Part shown: positions 19,023-27,121 of the stretch, piece after piece
Layout: each line of letters opens with the position of its first letter
Position numbering within the stretch: position 1 is the first letter of the stretch
DNA from: Pseudomonadota bacterium
GTDB taxonomy: Bacteria > Desulfobacterota > Desulfovibrionia > Desulfovibrionales > Desulfovibrionaceae
Assembly (NCBI GenBank): GCA_023433925.1
Contig: JAEYTO010000084.1
Coordinates: 1 to 36,336, forward strand
Length of the DNA stretch: 36,336 nucleotides
Direction: 5' to 3'
Translations under genes and position numbers: made by a program
The notes under the pieces: model-generated
What the model saw: only the letters and a program-made list of their open reading frames with translations
Told to the model about the DNA's origin: nothing
Database searches by the model: none

Positions 19023-20060
19023 ATGATCCGGGTCCTCATCGTGGACGACTCGCCATCGGTGCGCGAGTTCCTGCGCCACATCCTGGAGGATGCCGGCGGC
19101 TTCGAGATCGCCGGCGAGGCGGTTGACGGCGCCCAGGGCGTGGAGCTGGCCGCCGCCCTGCGGCCGGACATCATCACCATGGACATCAGCATGCCCGTGC
19201 TGGACGGCTTCGCGGCCACGCGAGCCATCATGGAGACCGAGCCGACGCCCATCGTCATAGTCAGCGGCATATGGGCTCCCGAGGAGGTCGCCAAGACCTT
19301 CGACGCCCTGGAAGCCGGGGCCCTGGCCATCCTGGAGAAGCCCCGCTTCGGCGGCCCGGCCTTCGAGCGCCAGAAGGAGCAGATCGTCTCGACCCTCAGG
19401 CTCATGTCCGAGGTCAGGGTCGTGCGCCGCCACGCGCGAATCCCCGCGCCGGGCCGGGATCAGGCCAAGGCCGCGCCGCCGCGCCAGGTCAGGCGCGAGC
19501 TCGTGGCGATGGGCGCGTCCACGGGCGGTCCCCAGGCCCTGCGGGCCATCCTCTCCGGCCTGCCCGCCGGCTTCGCCGCGCCCATTGTCGTGGTCCAGCA
19601 CATTGCAAGGGGCTTCCTGCCCGGCCTCATCCACTGGCTCGGCGGACATTGCGGGCTGGCCTTGGCCATCGCGGCCGACGGACAGGCCATGCGGCCCGGC
19701 ACGGTCTACTTCGCGCCGGACGACCGCCATCTGCTCGTGACCCGGGACATGACCTTGCGTCTCTCCGAGGCCCCGCCCGTCGGCACGTTGCGGCCGTCGG
19801 TAGGGCCGCTCTTCCGCAGCGTCGCCGAGGCCCTGGGGGAGCGCGCCGTGGGCGTGCTCCTCACGGGCATGGGCCGCGACGGCGCCGGGGAGCTTCTGCT
19901 CATGCGCAAGCGGGGCGCGCTGACCATCGCCCAGGACGAACGCACTTCCATTGTGCACGGCATGCCCGGGGAGGCCATCCGCCTGGGCGCGGCCGCCCAG
20001 GTCCTGCCCCTGGAGGAGATTGCCGCCAAATTGCTCCACGTGGTAGGTGAAACCAGATAG
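19023..20060 (+). CDS. cheB: CheB chemoreceptor glutamate methylesterase
   Basis: A 345-residue response regulator-esterase that removes methyl groups from the receptor and resets the pathway. The receiver has VLIVDDSPSVREF, phosphate-accepting D54 in ITMDISMP and the lysine in ILEKPRF. The catalytic domain has S166 in MGASTGGPQAL, H193 in VVVQHIARGF and D286 in GMGRDGA, so the catalytic triad is intact. ATG 19023 is chosen for its GGGAGG site 4 bases upstream and because it starts directly at the receiver; an ATG at 18978 would add 15 residues. It lies 70 bases after cheA and 39 before the hybrid kinase, and corresponds to WspF by position. Confidence 0.95.
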   Translation: MIRVLIVDDSPSVREFLRHILEDAGGFEIAGEAVDGAQGVELAAALRPDIITMDISMPVLDGFAATRAIMETEPTPIVIVSGIWAPEEVAKTFDALEAGALAILEKPRFGGPAFERQKEQIVSTLRLMSEVRVVRRHARIPAPGRDQAKAAPPRQVRRELVAMGASTGGPQALRAILSGLPAGFAAPIVVVQHIARGFLPGLIHWLGGHCGLALAIAADGQAMRPGTVYFAPDDRHLLVTRDMTLRLSEAPPVGTLRPSVGPLFRSVAEALGERAVGVLLTGMGRDGAGELLLMRKRGALTIAQDERTSIVHGMPGEAIRLGAAAQVLPLEEIAAKLLHVVGETR

Positions 20061-20099
20061 ACGTTGCCAATGGTCACCCGATTCGAGTATCGAGCGCCC

Positions 20100-23090
20100 A
20101 TGCCCGAGACAGCCTGCATCCTCATCGTGGAGGACAGCCCCACGCAAGCTCTGCGGCTTGAGCAACTGCTCAAGGGCAGCGGCATGTCCGTGCGCGCGGC
20201 CGCCTCGGCCGAGGAGGCGCTCGGCATGGCCGAGGCGCACCCGCCCGCGATCATCGTCAGCGACATCCTCATGCCGGGCATGGACGGTTACGAGCTGTGC
20301 CGGCGCATCCGCGCAAACCCGAATCTCGCGCGCATCCCCGTGTTCCTGCTCACCGCCCTGTCCGACCCCGAGGACATCCTCAAGGGGCTCAAGGCCGGGG
20401 CCGCCGGCTTCATGACCAAGCCCTATGACCCGGACCTCCTCGTGTCCAGGGTGCGCCAGATCCTGGCCGAGAAGGATCTGCGCCGCGAGCCCGGCCAGAA
20501 GGCCGAACTGGATATCGTATTCGGCGGCCGCCGCCACCACATCTCCACCGATGCGCGCCAGATGGCCGACCTGCTCCTCTCGACCTACGAGAACGCGGTC
20601 ATCCAGAGCCGGGCACTGGACCGGGCCAACAAGGGCCTAGCCGAGAAGGAGGCCATGCTGCGCGCGGTTATCTCTTCCCTGCCCGACCAGATCATGGTCC
20701 TGGACGACGAGGGCCTGGTCACGGCCACCAACGAAACCTGGGAGCACCCAGGCCTGGATGCCCCGCGGGCCGGGATCATCGGCCAGCCCTTCGAGCGCAT
20801 CCTGCGCCGCGGCCTGACAGGCCCGGCCGACGAGACCGACTCCCTGGCGGCCGCCGTGCGCGAGGTGGCCTCCGGGGCGCGCGGGCGCTTCTCGGTCGAG
20901 ACGCTCGTCCAGGTCGGCGGACAGCCCTGCTGGCTGCTCCTGCACGCGAATCCGCTCAGCGGAGGAGGTCGGGGCGGGGTGGTCTCGATCATGAACATCA
21001 CCGAGCGCAAGCACGCCGAGCAGGCCCTGCGGCGCAGCGAGGCCAGCCTGGCCAGGGCCCAGCGCATCGCCATGGTCGGCAGCTTCGAATGGTTCCCGAA
21101 CAGCGGAAAGTTCCTCTGGTCCGACGGGCTCTACCGCATCATGGGCCATGAGCCCGGCTCCATGCAGCCGACTCGCGAGTCCTTCCTGGCCCAGCTGCGG
21201 CCCGAGGACGCCCAGGCCTTGGACCAGGCCATGCGGACCGTCATGGAGAGCCGCCAGCCCATGGAGCAGGAGTTCCGCTTCACCCGCGCCGACGGCGTGG
21301 AGCGCACGGGCCTGTGCCAGGCCGAGGCCGAGCTCGACGCATCGGGCGGGCTGGCGCGCATCGTGGGCATGGTACAGGACGTCACCCGCCACAAGCTCAT
21401 CGAGCGCGAGCTCGTGCGCGCCAAGGAGGCCGCCGAGGCCGGCAGCCGGGTCAAGAGCGAGTTCCTGGCCAACATGAGCCACGAGATCAGGACTCCGCTC
21501 AACGGGATCGTCGGCATGACCGAGCTGGTCCTGCGCACGGACCTGACTCCGGAGCAGCGCGAGTACCTGTCCCTGCTCAAGGGCTCGGCCGACGCCCTGG
21601 CCGCGCTAGTGGGCGACATCCTCGACTTCTCCAGGATCGAGGCCGGCAAGCTGGAGCTGGACTCCCAGGAGTTCAGCCTGCGCGAAATCCTGGAGGCCAT
21701 GCTCAAGCCCTTGGAGATCCAGGCCGTGGCCAAGGGCCTGGGCTTCTCCCTGCTCGTGGACCAGGCCGTGCCCGCGCGGCTGCGCGGCGATCCCGGCAGG
21801 CTGCGTCAGGTCGTGCTCAACCTCGTCTCCAACGCCATCAAGTTCACGCACCGGGGCGACATCAAGGTCGCCGCGCGCGTCATCGCCGACAGCGCCAGGG
21901 CCGCACGGCCCGATCAGTCCGCCCGGCCCGAGAGCGAGGTGTCCCTGCTCATCACGGTCAAGGACACGGGCATCGGCATTTCCAAGGAGCTTCAGGAGCG
22001 CATCTTCGACCTCTTCACCCAGGGCGACAGCTCCCTGAGCCGCCAGTACGAGGGCACCGGCCTAGGGCTGGCCATCTCCAAGCAGCTCGTCGAGCTCATG
22101 GGCGGCTCCATCTGGGTGGAGAGCGACGTCGGCCAGGGCTCCAGCTTCTCCTTCACCCTGGTCCTGGGGCACGCGGACGCGCCCGTCCGGCCCTTCGCCG
22201 CCCCCGGCGAGCCCCCGCGCGCGGCCGTTTCGCCCGGCCTGCTTGCCGGCCTGCGGGTGCTCCTGGCCGAGGACAACCCGGTCAACCAGAACTTCGCGAG
22301 CATCCTCCTGCGCAAACGAGGCTGCCAGGTCACGCCCGTGGTCAACGGCCGCCAGGCCCTGGAAAGGCTCACGGCCGAGCCCTTCGATCTCGTGCTCATG
22401 GATGTGCAGATGCCGGACATGGACGGTGTGGAGGCGACGCGGATCATCCGCACCGATCCGGCCTTCGAGGCGGTGCGCCACATCCCCATCGTGGCCATGA
22501 CCGCCCACGCCATGCAGGGAGACAGGGAGAGGTTCCTCGCCGCCGGCATGGACGAGTATGTCTCCAAGCCCGTCAATCTCGACGAGCTCTTCCGGGTTCT
22601 GGGCAACGCGCTCGCCGGGCGGCGAGACGAGGCCCCCCCGGTCCCGGAGCCATCCGCGCCGGAACCATCCGCGCCGGAACCATCCGCGCCGGAATCATCC
22701 GCGCCGGAGCCCGGCCAAGCGGAGGCGCGGGGCCAGGCCGAGGAGCGGGACGAGGTGCTGCTCGACGTGCGCAAGACCCTGGAGCGGCTCCAGGGCGACG
22801 GCGAGTTCCTCAGGGTGCTCTACAAGACATTCCTGGAGGATGCGCCCGGCAAGCTTGGCATCCTTGAACAGGCCCTCACGGCCCTGGATTACCCGCGCCT
22901 GATCAGGGTGGCCCATGCCTTCCAGGGCGCCGCGGGCACGGTGGGCGCCGCACCGCTGCGCCGGAGCGCGGCGGAGCTGGAAGCCTCGGCCCACGGGCGT
23001 GATCCCGGACAGGTCGAGGCGCGCTTCCGGGAACTCAAGGACATGGTGGGCCGCACCTGCGAAAGGATGCGCGCGCACCTGGCCTCCTGA
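20100..23090 (+). CDS. Output hybrid kinase REC-PAS-PAS-HisKA-HATPase-REC-HPt
   Basis: A 996-residue multi-step phosphorelay protein. The N-terminal receiver has ILIVEDSPTQA, D55 in VSDILMPGMDG and MTKPYD. Two PAS domains follow (about 180-300 and 315-445). The kinase core has NMSHEIRTPLNG with H461, then DTGIGISKEL and GTGLGLAISKQL. The second receiver has VLLAEDNPVNQNF and D768 in LMDVQMPDMDG. After a PSAPE-repeat linker, an HPt domain ends the protein, with H939 in AHAFQGAAGTVGA; the usual Lys-Gly after His is Gln-Gly here. No membrane helix is seen. It takes the operon position of WspR, and its N-terminal receiver is the likely target of CheA. ATG 20100 is chosen at the receiver start; ATG 20070 is an alternative. 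Neither has a strong ribosome binding site. Confidence 0.93.
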   Translation: MPETACILIVEDSPTQALRLEQLLKGSGMSVRAAASAEEALGMAEAHPPAIIVSDILMPGMDGYELCRRIRANPNLARIPVFLLTALSDPEDILKGLKAGAAGFMTKPYDPDLLVSRVRQILAEKDLRREPGQKAELDIVFGGRRHHISTDARQMADLLLSTYENAVIQSRALDRANKGLAEKEAMLRAVISSLPDQIMVLDDEGLVTATNETWEHPGLDAPRAGIIGQPFERILRRGLTGPADETDSLAAAVREVASGARGRFSVETLVQVGGQPCWLLLHANPLSGGGRGGVVSIMNITERKHAEQALRRSEASLARAQRIAMVGSFEWFPNSGKFLWSDGLYRIMGHEPGSMQPTRESFLAQLRPEDAQALDQAMRTVMESRQPMEQEFRFTRADGVERTGLCQAEAELDASGGLARIVGMVQDVTRHKLIERELVRAKEAAEAGSRVKSEFLANMSHEIRTPLNGIVGMTELVLRTDLTPEQREYLSLLKGSADALAALVGDILDFSRIEAGKLELDSQEFSLREILEAMLKPLEIQAVAKGLGFSLLVDQAVPARLRGDPGRLRQVVLNLVSNAIKFTHRGDIKVAARVIADSARAARPDQSARPESEVSLLITVKDTGIGISKELQERIFDLFTQGDSSLSRQYEGTGLGLAISKQLVELMGGSIWVESDVGQGSSFSFTLVLGHADAPVRPFAAPGEPPRAAVSPGLLAGLRVLLAEDNPVNQNFASILLRKRGCQVTPVVNGRQALERLTAEPFDLVLMDVQMPDMDGVEATRIIRTDPAFEAVRHIPIVAMTAHAMQGDRERFLAAGMDEYVSKPVNLDELFRVLGNALAGRRDEAPPVPEPSAPEPSAPEPSAPESSAPEPGQAEARGQAEERDEVLLDVRKTLERLQGDGEFLRVLYKTFLEDAPGKLGILEQALTALDYPRLIRVAHAFQGAAGTVGAAPLRRSAAELEASAHGRDPGQVEARFRELKDMVGRTCERMRAHLAS
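22650..22709 (+). repeat. Four 15-base tandem repeats inside the hybrid kinase gene
   Basis: CCATCCGCGCCGGAA occurs three times without change, followed by a fourth copy with two changes. In frame it encodes Pro-Ser-Ala-Pro-Glu units in the linker between the second receiver and the HPt domain. Being a multiple of three, copy-number change would alter linker length but keep the frame. Confidence 0.9.
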
Positions 23091-23176
23091 CAGACTGTGG
23101 AAAGGCCGCTCCGGCTTTTCAGCCTCGCATCCGGCGGGCCATCCTGGCCCGTCAAGCCTGTTTTCAACAGGCTGTT
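23089..23176 (-). repeat. Multi-hairpin repeat family 2, copy C (shortened, inverted)
   Basis: On the minus strand this copy starts ACAGCCTGTTGAAAACAGGC, then GGGCCAGGATGGCCCGCCGG, and ends CTGTCAGG like copy B. About 50-60 central bases (GGATGC to CTTTGC stems) are missing. It begins at the last bases of the hybrid kinase gene, and its first stem could end that transcript. Confidence 0.75.
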
Positions 23177-23218
23177 GGAGCCATTTGCATGTATGGACCC
23201 GGCCCCGATGGCAAATGA

Positions 23219-23295
23219 AATGCGGGTTCCAAGGGCCGCCTCATCAGGAGCGGGCCTTGGTGGGTGGGATCTGGGGAAGGGCAAAGCCCTTCCCG
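23219..23295 (+). repeat. Intergenic repeat family 1, copy c
   Basis: Starts AAATGCGGGTTCCAAGGGCC and ends with the stem GGGAAGGGC AAA GCCCTTCCC (perfect 9-base arms). Its middle matches the copy at 6500 with only scattered changes. With copy C of family 2 and the terminator at 23337 it fills most of the 329-base gap between the hybrid kinase and tmcA; no gene is seen in that gap. Confidence 0.75.
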
Positions 23296-23336
23296 GTCAT
23301 CCGCAAGTTGCTCTAGCCGCAAGCCGGGAAATGAAA

Positions 23337-23368
23337 GACCCCGCCAGGGCGGCTGCCCTGGCGGGGTC
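23337..23368. terminator. Strong terminator hairpin between hybrid kinase and tmcA
   Basis: A perfect 14-base stem GACCCCGCCAGGGC/GCCCTGGCGGGGTC with loop GGCT, between two convergent genes. On the minus strand it is followed by TTTCATTT, fitting the end of the tmc transcript about 50 bases after the tmcA stop. It probably acts on both strands. Confidence 0.85.
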
Positions 23369-23419
23369 TACGGTTTTCGCGCGGTCTTACGCTCGCGGCG
23401 GACAGACCTTGGACGTTGT

Positions 23420-23803
23420 CTAGCTCCGCACGTGGCACTCGCCGCACATGACGGGCCCCTTGCCCTGCTGCTCGTGGCAGCCCCAGCATTGCTGGTGATA
23501 GGCGTCCTGGAGGCTCGGCGTATCGCCGTCCTGCTTCAGGGCGTGGCAGTCGGCGCAGGGCACGCCCACGGAATCCTGGTCTTCCACGAGCTTGCCGTTC
23601 TCCCACACGTGATGGCAGACGTTGCAGTTCTCGATGGCCGCCTTCTCGTTGTGCTCGTCGTGCTTGAACACGGCCGCGGGCCGCTGGGTCTTGCCGAAGG
23701 CGGTCGTGGGCACGTGGGTCATGTCCTCCTGGGACAAGGCGGGCAGGCTGAACAGGACGGCCGCCGCGAGGAGCGAGAGGATGGCGAGTATGCGCTTGGT
23801 CAT
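23420..23803 (-). CDS. tmcA: Tetraheme type II cytochrome c3, TmcA
   Basis: A 127-residue periplasmic cytochrome with a cleavable signal peptide (MTKRILAILSLLAAAVLFSLPALS). The mature part has four CxxCH heme sites: CNVCH, CADCH, CWGCH and CGECH, plus the early axial-ligand pattern VFKHDEHN and the double His CHH, all typical of class III cytochromes c3. The type II form is the periplasmic electron entry of the Tmc membrane complex, which is known to take electrons from type I cytochrome c3 and hydrogenases and pass them through TmcC/TmcB toward cytoplasmic sulfate reduction. GGAGG is 6 bases upstream of the ATG. It is the last gene of tmcDCBA, 15 bases after tmcB, and is followed by a strong terminator. 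Confidence 0.92.
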   Translation of the reverse strand: MTKRILAILSLLAAAVLFSLPALSQEDMTHVPTTAFGKTQRPAAVFKHDEHNEKAAIENCNVCHHVWENGKLVEDQDSVGVPCADCHALKQDGDTPSLQDAYHQQCWGCHEQQGKGPVMCGECHVRS

Positions 23804-23818
23804 GGCTGTCCTCCGTGC

Positions 23819-25156
23819 CTAGACGGCCTTGGTCTTCTTCATGTGCTTGTAGATGATGTCGCCCAGGAACATGAGCTTCATGTCCAGGTGATAGGCATGG
23901 ATGATGTCCTCAAGGCCGCCGTGGCAGTTGTGGCAGGGCGCGATGACGATCTTGGCGCCCGTGGCCTTGAGCTGCTCGGCCTTGGCGCGGTTGCCCTTGA
24001 CGCGGGTCTCCTTGAAGGGCGGGCCGCAGTTGATGACGCCGCCGCCCGCCGCGCAGCACAGGTTGTGCTCGCGGTTAGGCGTCATCTCGATGAAGTTCGG
24101 GCAGAAGGCCTTGGCGACCTCGCGGCCGATCTCCATGAGCCCGCGCCCGCGCACGATGTTGCAGGGGTCGTGGAAGGTCACGGGCTCCTCGATCCGCGAG
24201 CCGACTTGGATGCGGCCCGAGGTGAGCAGCTCATGGTAGAACTGCACGCCGTGCACGATCTCGATGGGCGAGTCGCGCCAGCCGAGCCAGCGGTTGCCCA
24301 CGTCATACACCGAGCGGAAGGCGTGGCCGCACTCGCCCATGACGATGCGCTTGACGCGCAGCCGTTGGGCGGTCTCGAAGTGCAGCCGCTTGAGACGGCC
24401 CATGAGCTCGTTGTTGCCCGTGAACATGGCCATGTCCGAGTTGTCCCAGCCCGGCGTGGCCGGGAATGTGTAATCCACTCCCGCCTCGTGGAACATGGCC
24501 GCGGCCTGGTAGATGAGCTGCGTGCGGAACTTGGGCTCGGGCGCGATGACCGAGTACATGATCTCCGAGCCTTCCTTCTCAAGCGGGATGCGCAGATCAG
24601 GAAATTCGTCGCGCGCCTCGTCCTCCTGCCACATGAGCGAGTCGATCCACTCATCCTCCTTGACCCACATCTGGTTCATGGTCGCGGAGTGCGAGTTGGC
24701 CGTGTCCTGGATGTACTGGGGCGTGACGCCCAGACGGTTGCCTATGCGGCGCACGATGCCCATGACGTAAGCCGTGTCGATGCCGAAGGGGCAGAAGTGC
24801 AGGCAGCGCCGGCAGAGGTTGCACTCGGTGTGCGCGAGCTGCACGGCGTTGCGCACGAACTCGGCGCTGACCTTGCCCTTGCGGCGCACCATCTCCCAGG
24901 CGGTCTGGTGCATCTTGGCCACGGGCGCGTAGGTCGGGTCGCGGTCGCGGGACAGAAAGAAGTGACAGCCCTCGGCGCACAGGCCGCAGCGCACGCAGTC
25001 GCGCATGTAGGCCTCGAAGCGGATGGAGGTCTCCTTGTCGATGACCTCGTTGATGGTCTTCTCGATGAGCTCGGGCGTTAGCCGGGCCGCGCCGCGGTCC
25101 AGGCCCGGATCCTCGACCTTGCGCCACTTGTCCGTTTGCGTGAGCGGTTTCGTCAT
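23819..25156 (-). CDS. tmcB: Iron-sulfur CCG-domain subunit TmcB
   Basis: A 445-residue cytoplasmic iron-sulfur protein of the HdrD/DsrK/HmcF type. Two 4Fe-4S sites lie near the N terminus: CVRCGLCAEGC and CNLCRRCLHFCPFG. The C-terminal part has cysteine-rich CCG-type segments: GECGHAF and DPCNIVRGRG, then LCCAAGGG and APCHNCHGG. In methanogen relatives such CCG domains bind the catalytic 4Fe-4S cluster that handles disulfides, so TmcB is the likely site where electrons leave for a thiol/disulfide or related acceptor in the cytoplasm. No signal peptide. AAGGAG is upstream of the ATG. It is 30 bases from tmcC and 15 from tmcA. All key cysteines of the two ferredoxin sites are present. Confidence 0.93.
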   Translation of the reverse strand: MTKPLTQTDKWRKVEDPGLDRGAARLTPELIEKTINEVIDKETSIRFEAYMRDCVRCGLCAEGCHFFLSRDRDPTYAPVAKMHQTAWEMVRRKGKVSAEFVRNAVQLAHTECNLCRRCLHFCPFGIDTAYVMGIVRRIGNRLGVTPQYIQDTANSHSATMNQMWVKEDEWIDSLMWQEDEARDEFPDLRIPLEKEGSEIMYSVIAPEPKFRTQLIYQAAAMFHEAGVDYTFPATPGWDNSDMAMFTGNNELMGRLKRLHFETAQRLRVKRIVMGECGHAFRSVYDVGNRWLGWRDSPIEIVHGVQFYHELLTSGRIQVGSRIEEPVTFHDPCNIVRGRGLMEIGREVAKAFCPNFIEMTPNREHNLCCAAGGGVINCGPPFKETRVKGNRAKAEQLKATGAKIVIAPCHNCHGGLEDIIHAYHLDMKLMFLGDIIYKHMKKTKAV

Positions 25157-25186
25157 TGGTCTATTCTCCTTGGCGGCCCGGGCCGG

Positions 25187-25846
25187 CTACCAGTCCTTGC
25201 AGTGGCGCACAGCGCCGAACTCCGAGGCGATGTAGCCGCGCATGAACAGGCCGTAGAGCATGTGTTCGGCCCTGGTGAAGGGGATCATGACGAGGAAGGC
25301 CTCGCCGGCGAGGATGTGCAGGATCAGCATGATCTGATAAGGCCCGATCTGGTGGTAGGCAAGCACTCCGGACAGGAACGTCGCGAGCACGGTGCCGACC
25401 ATGAACCAGTCCTGCCAGCCCGTGACGTAGCGTACCTCGGGCGTGGTCCAGCGCCGCCAGATGAAGTAGCCGCAGCAGAGCACCACGACGATGGCCAGGA
25501 TGTCGGCCAGGGCCTCGGGCAGGCTGGGCCAGGAGATGCCCAGCCACTGGTTGAAGAGGATCACGTGGGCCGTGAGAAAGATGGGCACCACGATGATCAG
25601 GATGTGGAAGACGAAGGTCACGGCCGTGAGCACCGGCGTGGTGCGCCAGCGCATGGTGCCGTAGGGCACCAGCCAGCGGGCGAAGGAGCGCAGGACGTGC
25701 TTCCAGCTCCAGTACACGAGCACGAACTGGTCGCGGTTCTTGGCTTCCATGTAGGCGTACACGAGCCTGTAGACGCTTCCGGCCAGGAAGACGAGGAAGC
25801 TGATCCACAGGAGCGGTCCGGTGATGAAATCGTAGAACGTGTGCAT
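25187..25846 (-). CDS. tmcC: Membrane cytochrome b subunit TmcC (NarI-like)
   Basis: A 219-residue integral membrane protein with about five helices, for example LLWISFLVFLAGSVYRLVYAY, VLTAVTFVFHILIIVVPIF, ILAIVVVLCCGYFIW, FMVGTVLATFLSGVLAYH and IMLILHILAGEAFLVMIPF. Histidines inside helices (two in the second, one each near the ends of the fourth and fifth) fit the heme b ligands of NarI/DsrM-type subunits. It would carry electrons across the membrane between TmcA outside and TmcB inside. AGGAGG lies 6 bases before the ATG. It starts 9 bases after the tmcD stop, so the operon is tightly spaced. The family is clear; the exact heme number cannot be read. Confidence 0.9.
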   Translation of the reverse strand: MHTFYDFITGPLLWISFLVFLAGSVYRLVYAYMEAKNRDQFVLVYWSWKHVLRSFARWLVPYGTMRWRTTPVLTAVTFVFHILIIVVPIFLTAHVILFNQWLGISWPSLPEALADILAIVVVLCCGYFIWRRWTTPEVRYVTGWQDWFMVGTVLATFLSGVLAYHQIGPYQIMLILHILAGEAFLVMIPFTRAEHMLYGLFMRGYIASEFGAVRHCKDW

Positions 25847-25855
25847 GACTCCCTC

Positions 25856-27121
25856 CTAGCCCAGGATGTCGCCCAGGGGCACGACCCGGCGCAGGTACTT
25901 GCCGTCCTTGACGGCCCGGATGAGAATCCGGTCGGACTCGGGGCCGAAGGTGGGGTCCCAGAGCATGTCGAACTCCTCGGGGAAGACCTTGCCCTCGACG
26001 CACAGGGCGAAGCGGCCGTCGCGCTCCATGCGCACGGCGCAATGCTTGCCGTCGGGCGAGAACCGCGGGGCATAGAGCGTCTGGTAGCCGCCGCACCAGC
26101 GCTGGCCGTCCACCATGACCGACCACTTGCCCCCGTCCTTGCCCAGGCAGGCCACGGAGCGGCCGGTGGGCGAGAAGGTCAGGTCCGTGATCACGCCGTC
26201 GTAGCTCTGCTCCCAAGTCTGGCCGTCCACGGCAACGGTCCAGCGGCCGAGGTCCGTGGCCACGATGGCCGCGAGCTTCTCGCCGCCGGGCGAGAACTTC
26301 TGGCTCCAGACCTGGGTGAAGGCCTTGCTCCAGAGCTTCTTGCCGTCCTCGAAGAGGTGCCATTTGCCGCCCAGGCGCGCCGGCGCCACGACCCCGCCCG
26401 TGGCCGGGTTGAAGCACGGCGACCAGACGCTCTGGAAAAGCTGCTCCCAGGGTTGGCCGTTGACGGCGATGGTGTACTGGTAGGGCGTGACGCGCACCTC
26501 GGCGGCCAGGCGGCTGCCGTCGGGGCTGAAGGCCAGGCTCCAGACGTTGACGAAATTCCTGTCCCAGGCCTCGCCGTCGATGGCCGCGCTGAACACGCCC
26601 TGGCGGAAGGTGTCGATGTCCGCCTGGCCCAGCGACTTGACTTGCACGGCCGCGGCCGAGTGCGCGCCATCGGCTGAGAGCAGCCAGTGGTTGGCGTTCT
26701 CGTAGAGCGTCTCCCAGGGCTGGTCGTCCACGGCCATGCCGTAGCGCCCGTCCAGCTGCACGGCCACCGCGATGGCCCCGCTCTTGGGCGCGAACACGGT
26801 GTTCCAGGCAAAGCCGAAGCGGGACTCCCAGAGCTGGCCGTCCACGGCCACGGTCCACTCGTCCTCGCTCCGGGCCAGGCAGGTCAGCCTGCCGTCAGGC
26901 GCGTAGCGCAGGTACCAGGCCTTCTCGAACTCCTGCTCCCAGGGCTCCTCGTTGACCAGGACCGTGAAGCCCGCGTCGGGCAGTTTGACGATGCTGGCCA
27001 CCGCCTCGCCGTCCGGCGAGGCCACCGGCTCCTCACGCCATTCGTGCTCTTCTGGCCTGGCCGAGACATCGGCCACGACCCTGCCGCCTGGCGACCAATC
27101 CCAGGCCGTGATGTTGCTCAT
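25856..27121 (-). CDS. tmcD: Tryptophan-rich beta-propeller-like subunit TmcD
   Basis: A 421-residue soluble protein made of about eight repeats of 45-50 residues. Each has the pattern W-x-V-x-V-D-G-Q-x-W-E ... V-W ... F-S-P-D-G ... A-A-x-V, for example WTVAVDGQTWEQSY and FSPDGSRLAAEV. This resembles WD40-like propeller repeats and gives a very high tryptophan content, as reported for the TmcD subunit of Desulfovibrio. No signal peptide or membrane helix is seen, so it is probably cytoplasmic, beside TmcB. The start at 27121 has AGGAGG 7 bases upstream; the longer frame to 27193 has no site. It is the first gene of the minus-strand operon tmcD-C-B-A. Its role in the complex is not established; a scaffolding role is inference. 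Confidence 0.88.
   Translation of the reverse strand: MSNITAWDWSPGGRVVADVSARPEEHEWREEPVASPDGEAVASIVKLPDAGFTVLVNEEPWEQEFEKAWYLRYAPDGRLTCLARSEDEWTVAVDGQLWESRFGFAWNTVFAPKSGAIAVAVQLDGRYGMAVDDQPWETLYENANHWLLSADGAHSAAAVQVKSLGQADIDTFRQGVFSAAIDGEAWDRNFVNVWSLAFSPDGSRLAAEVRVTPYQYTIAVNGQPWEQLFQSVWSPCFNPATGGVVAPARLGGKWHLFEDGKKLWSKAFTQVWSQKFSPGGEKLAAIVATDLGRWTVAVDGQTWEQSYDGVITDLTFSPTGRSVACLGKDGGKWSVMVDGQRWCGGYQTLYAPRFSPDGKHCAVRMERDGRFALCVEGKVFPEEFDMLWDPTFGPESDRILIRAVKDGKYLRRVVPLGDILG

Noticed and set aside
22650..22709. Short direct repeats suggesting a CRISPR array
   Set aside because: The copies abut with no spacers and encode an in-frame PSAPE linker.
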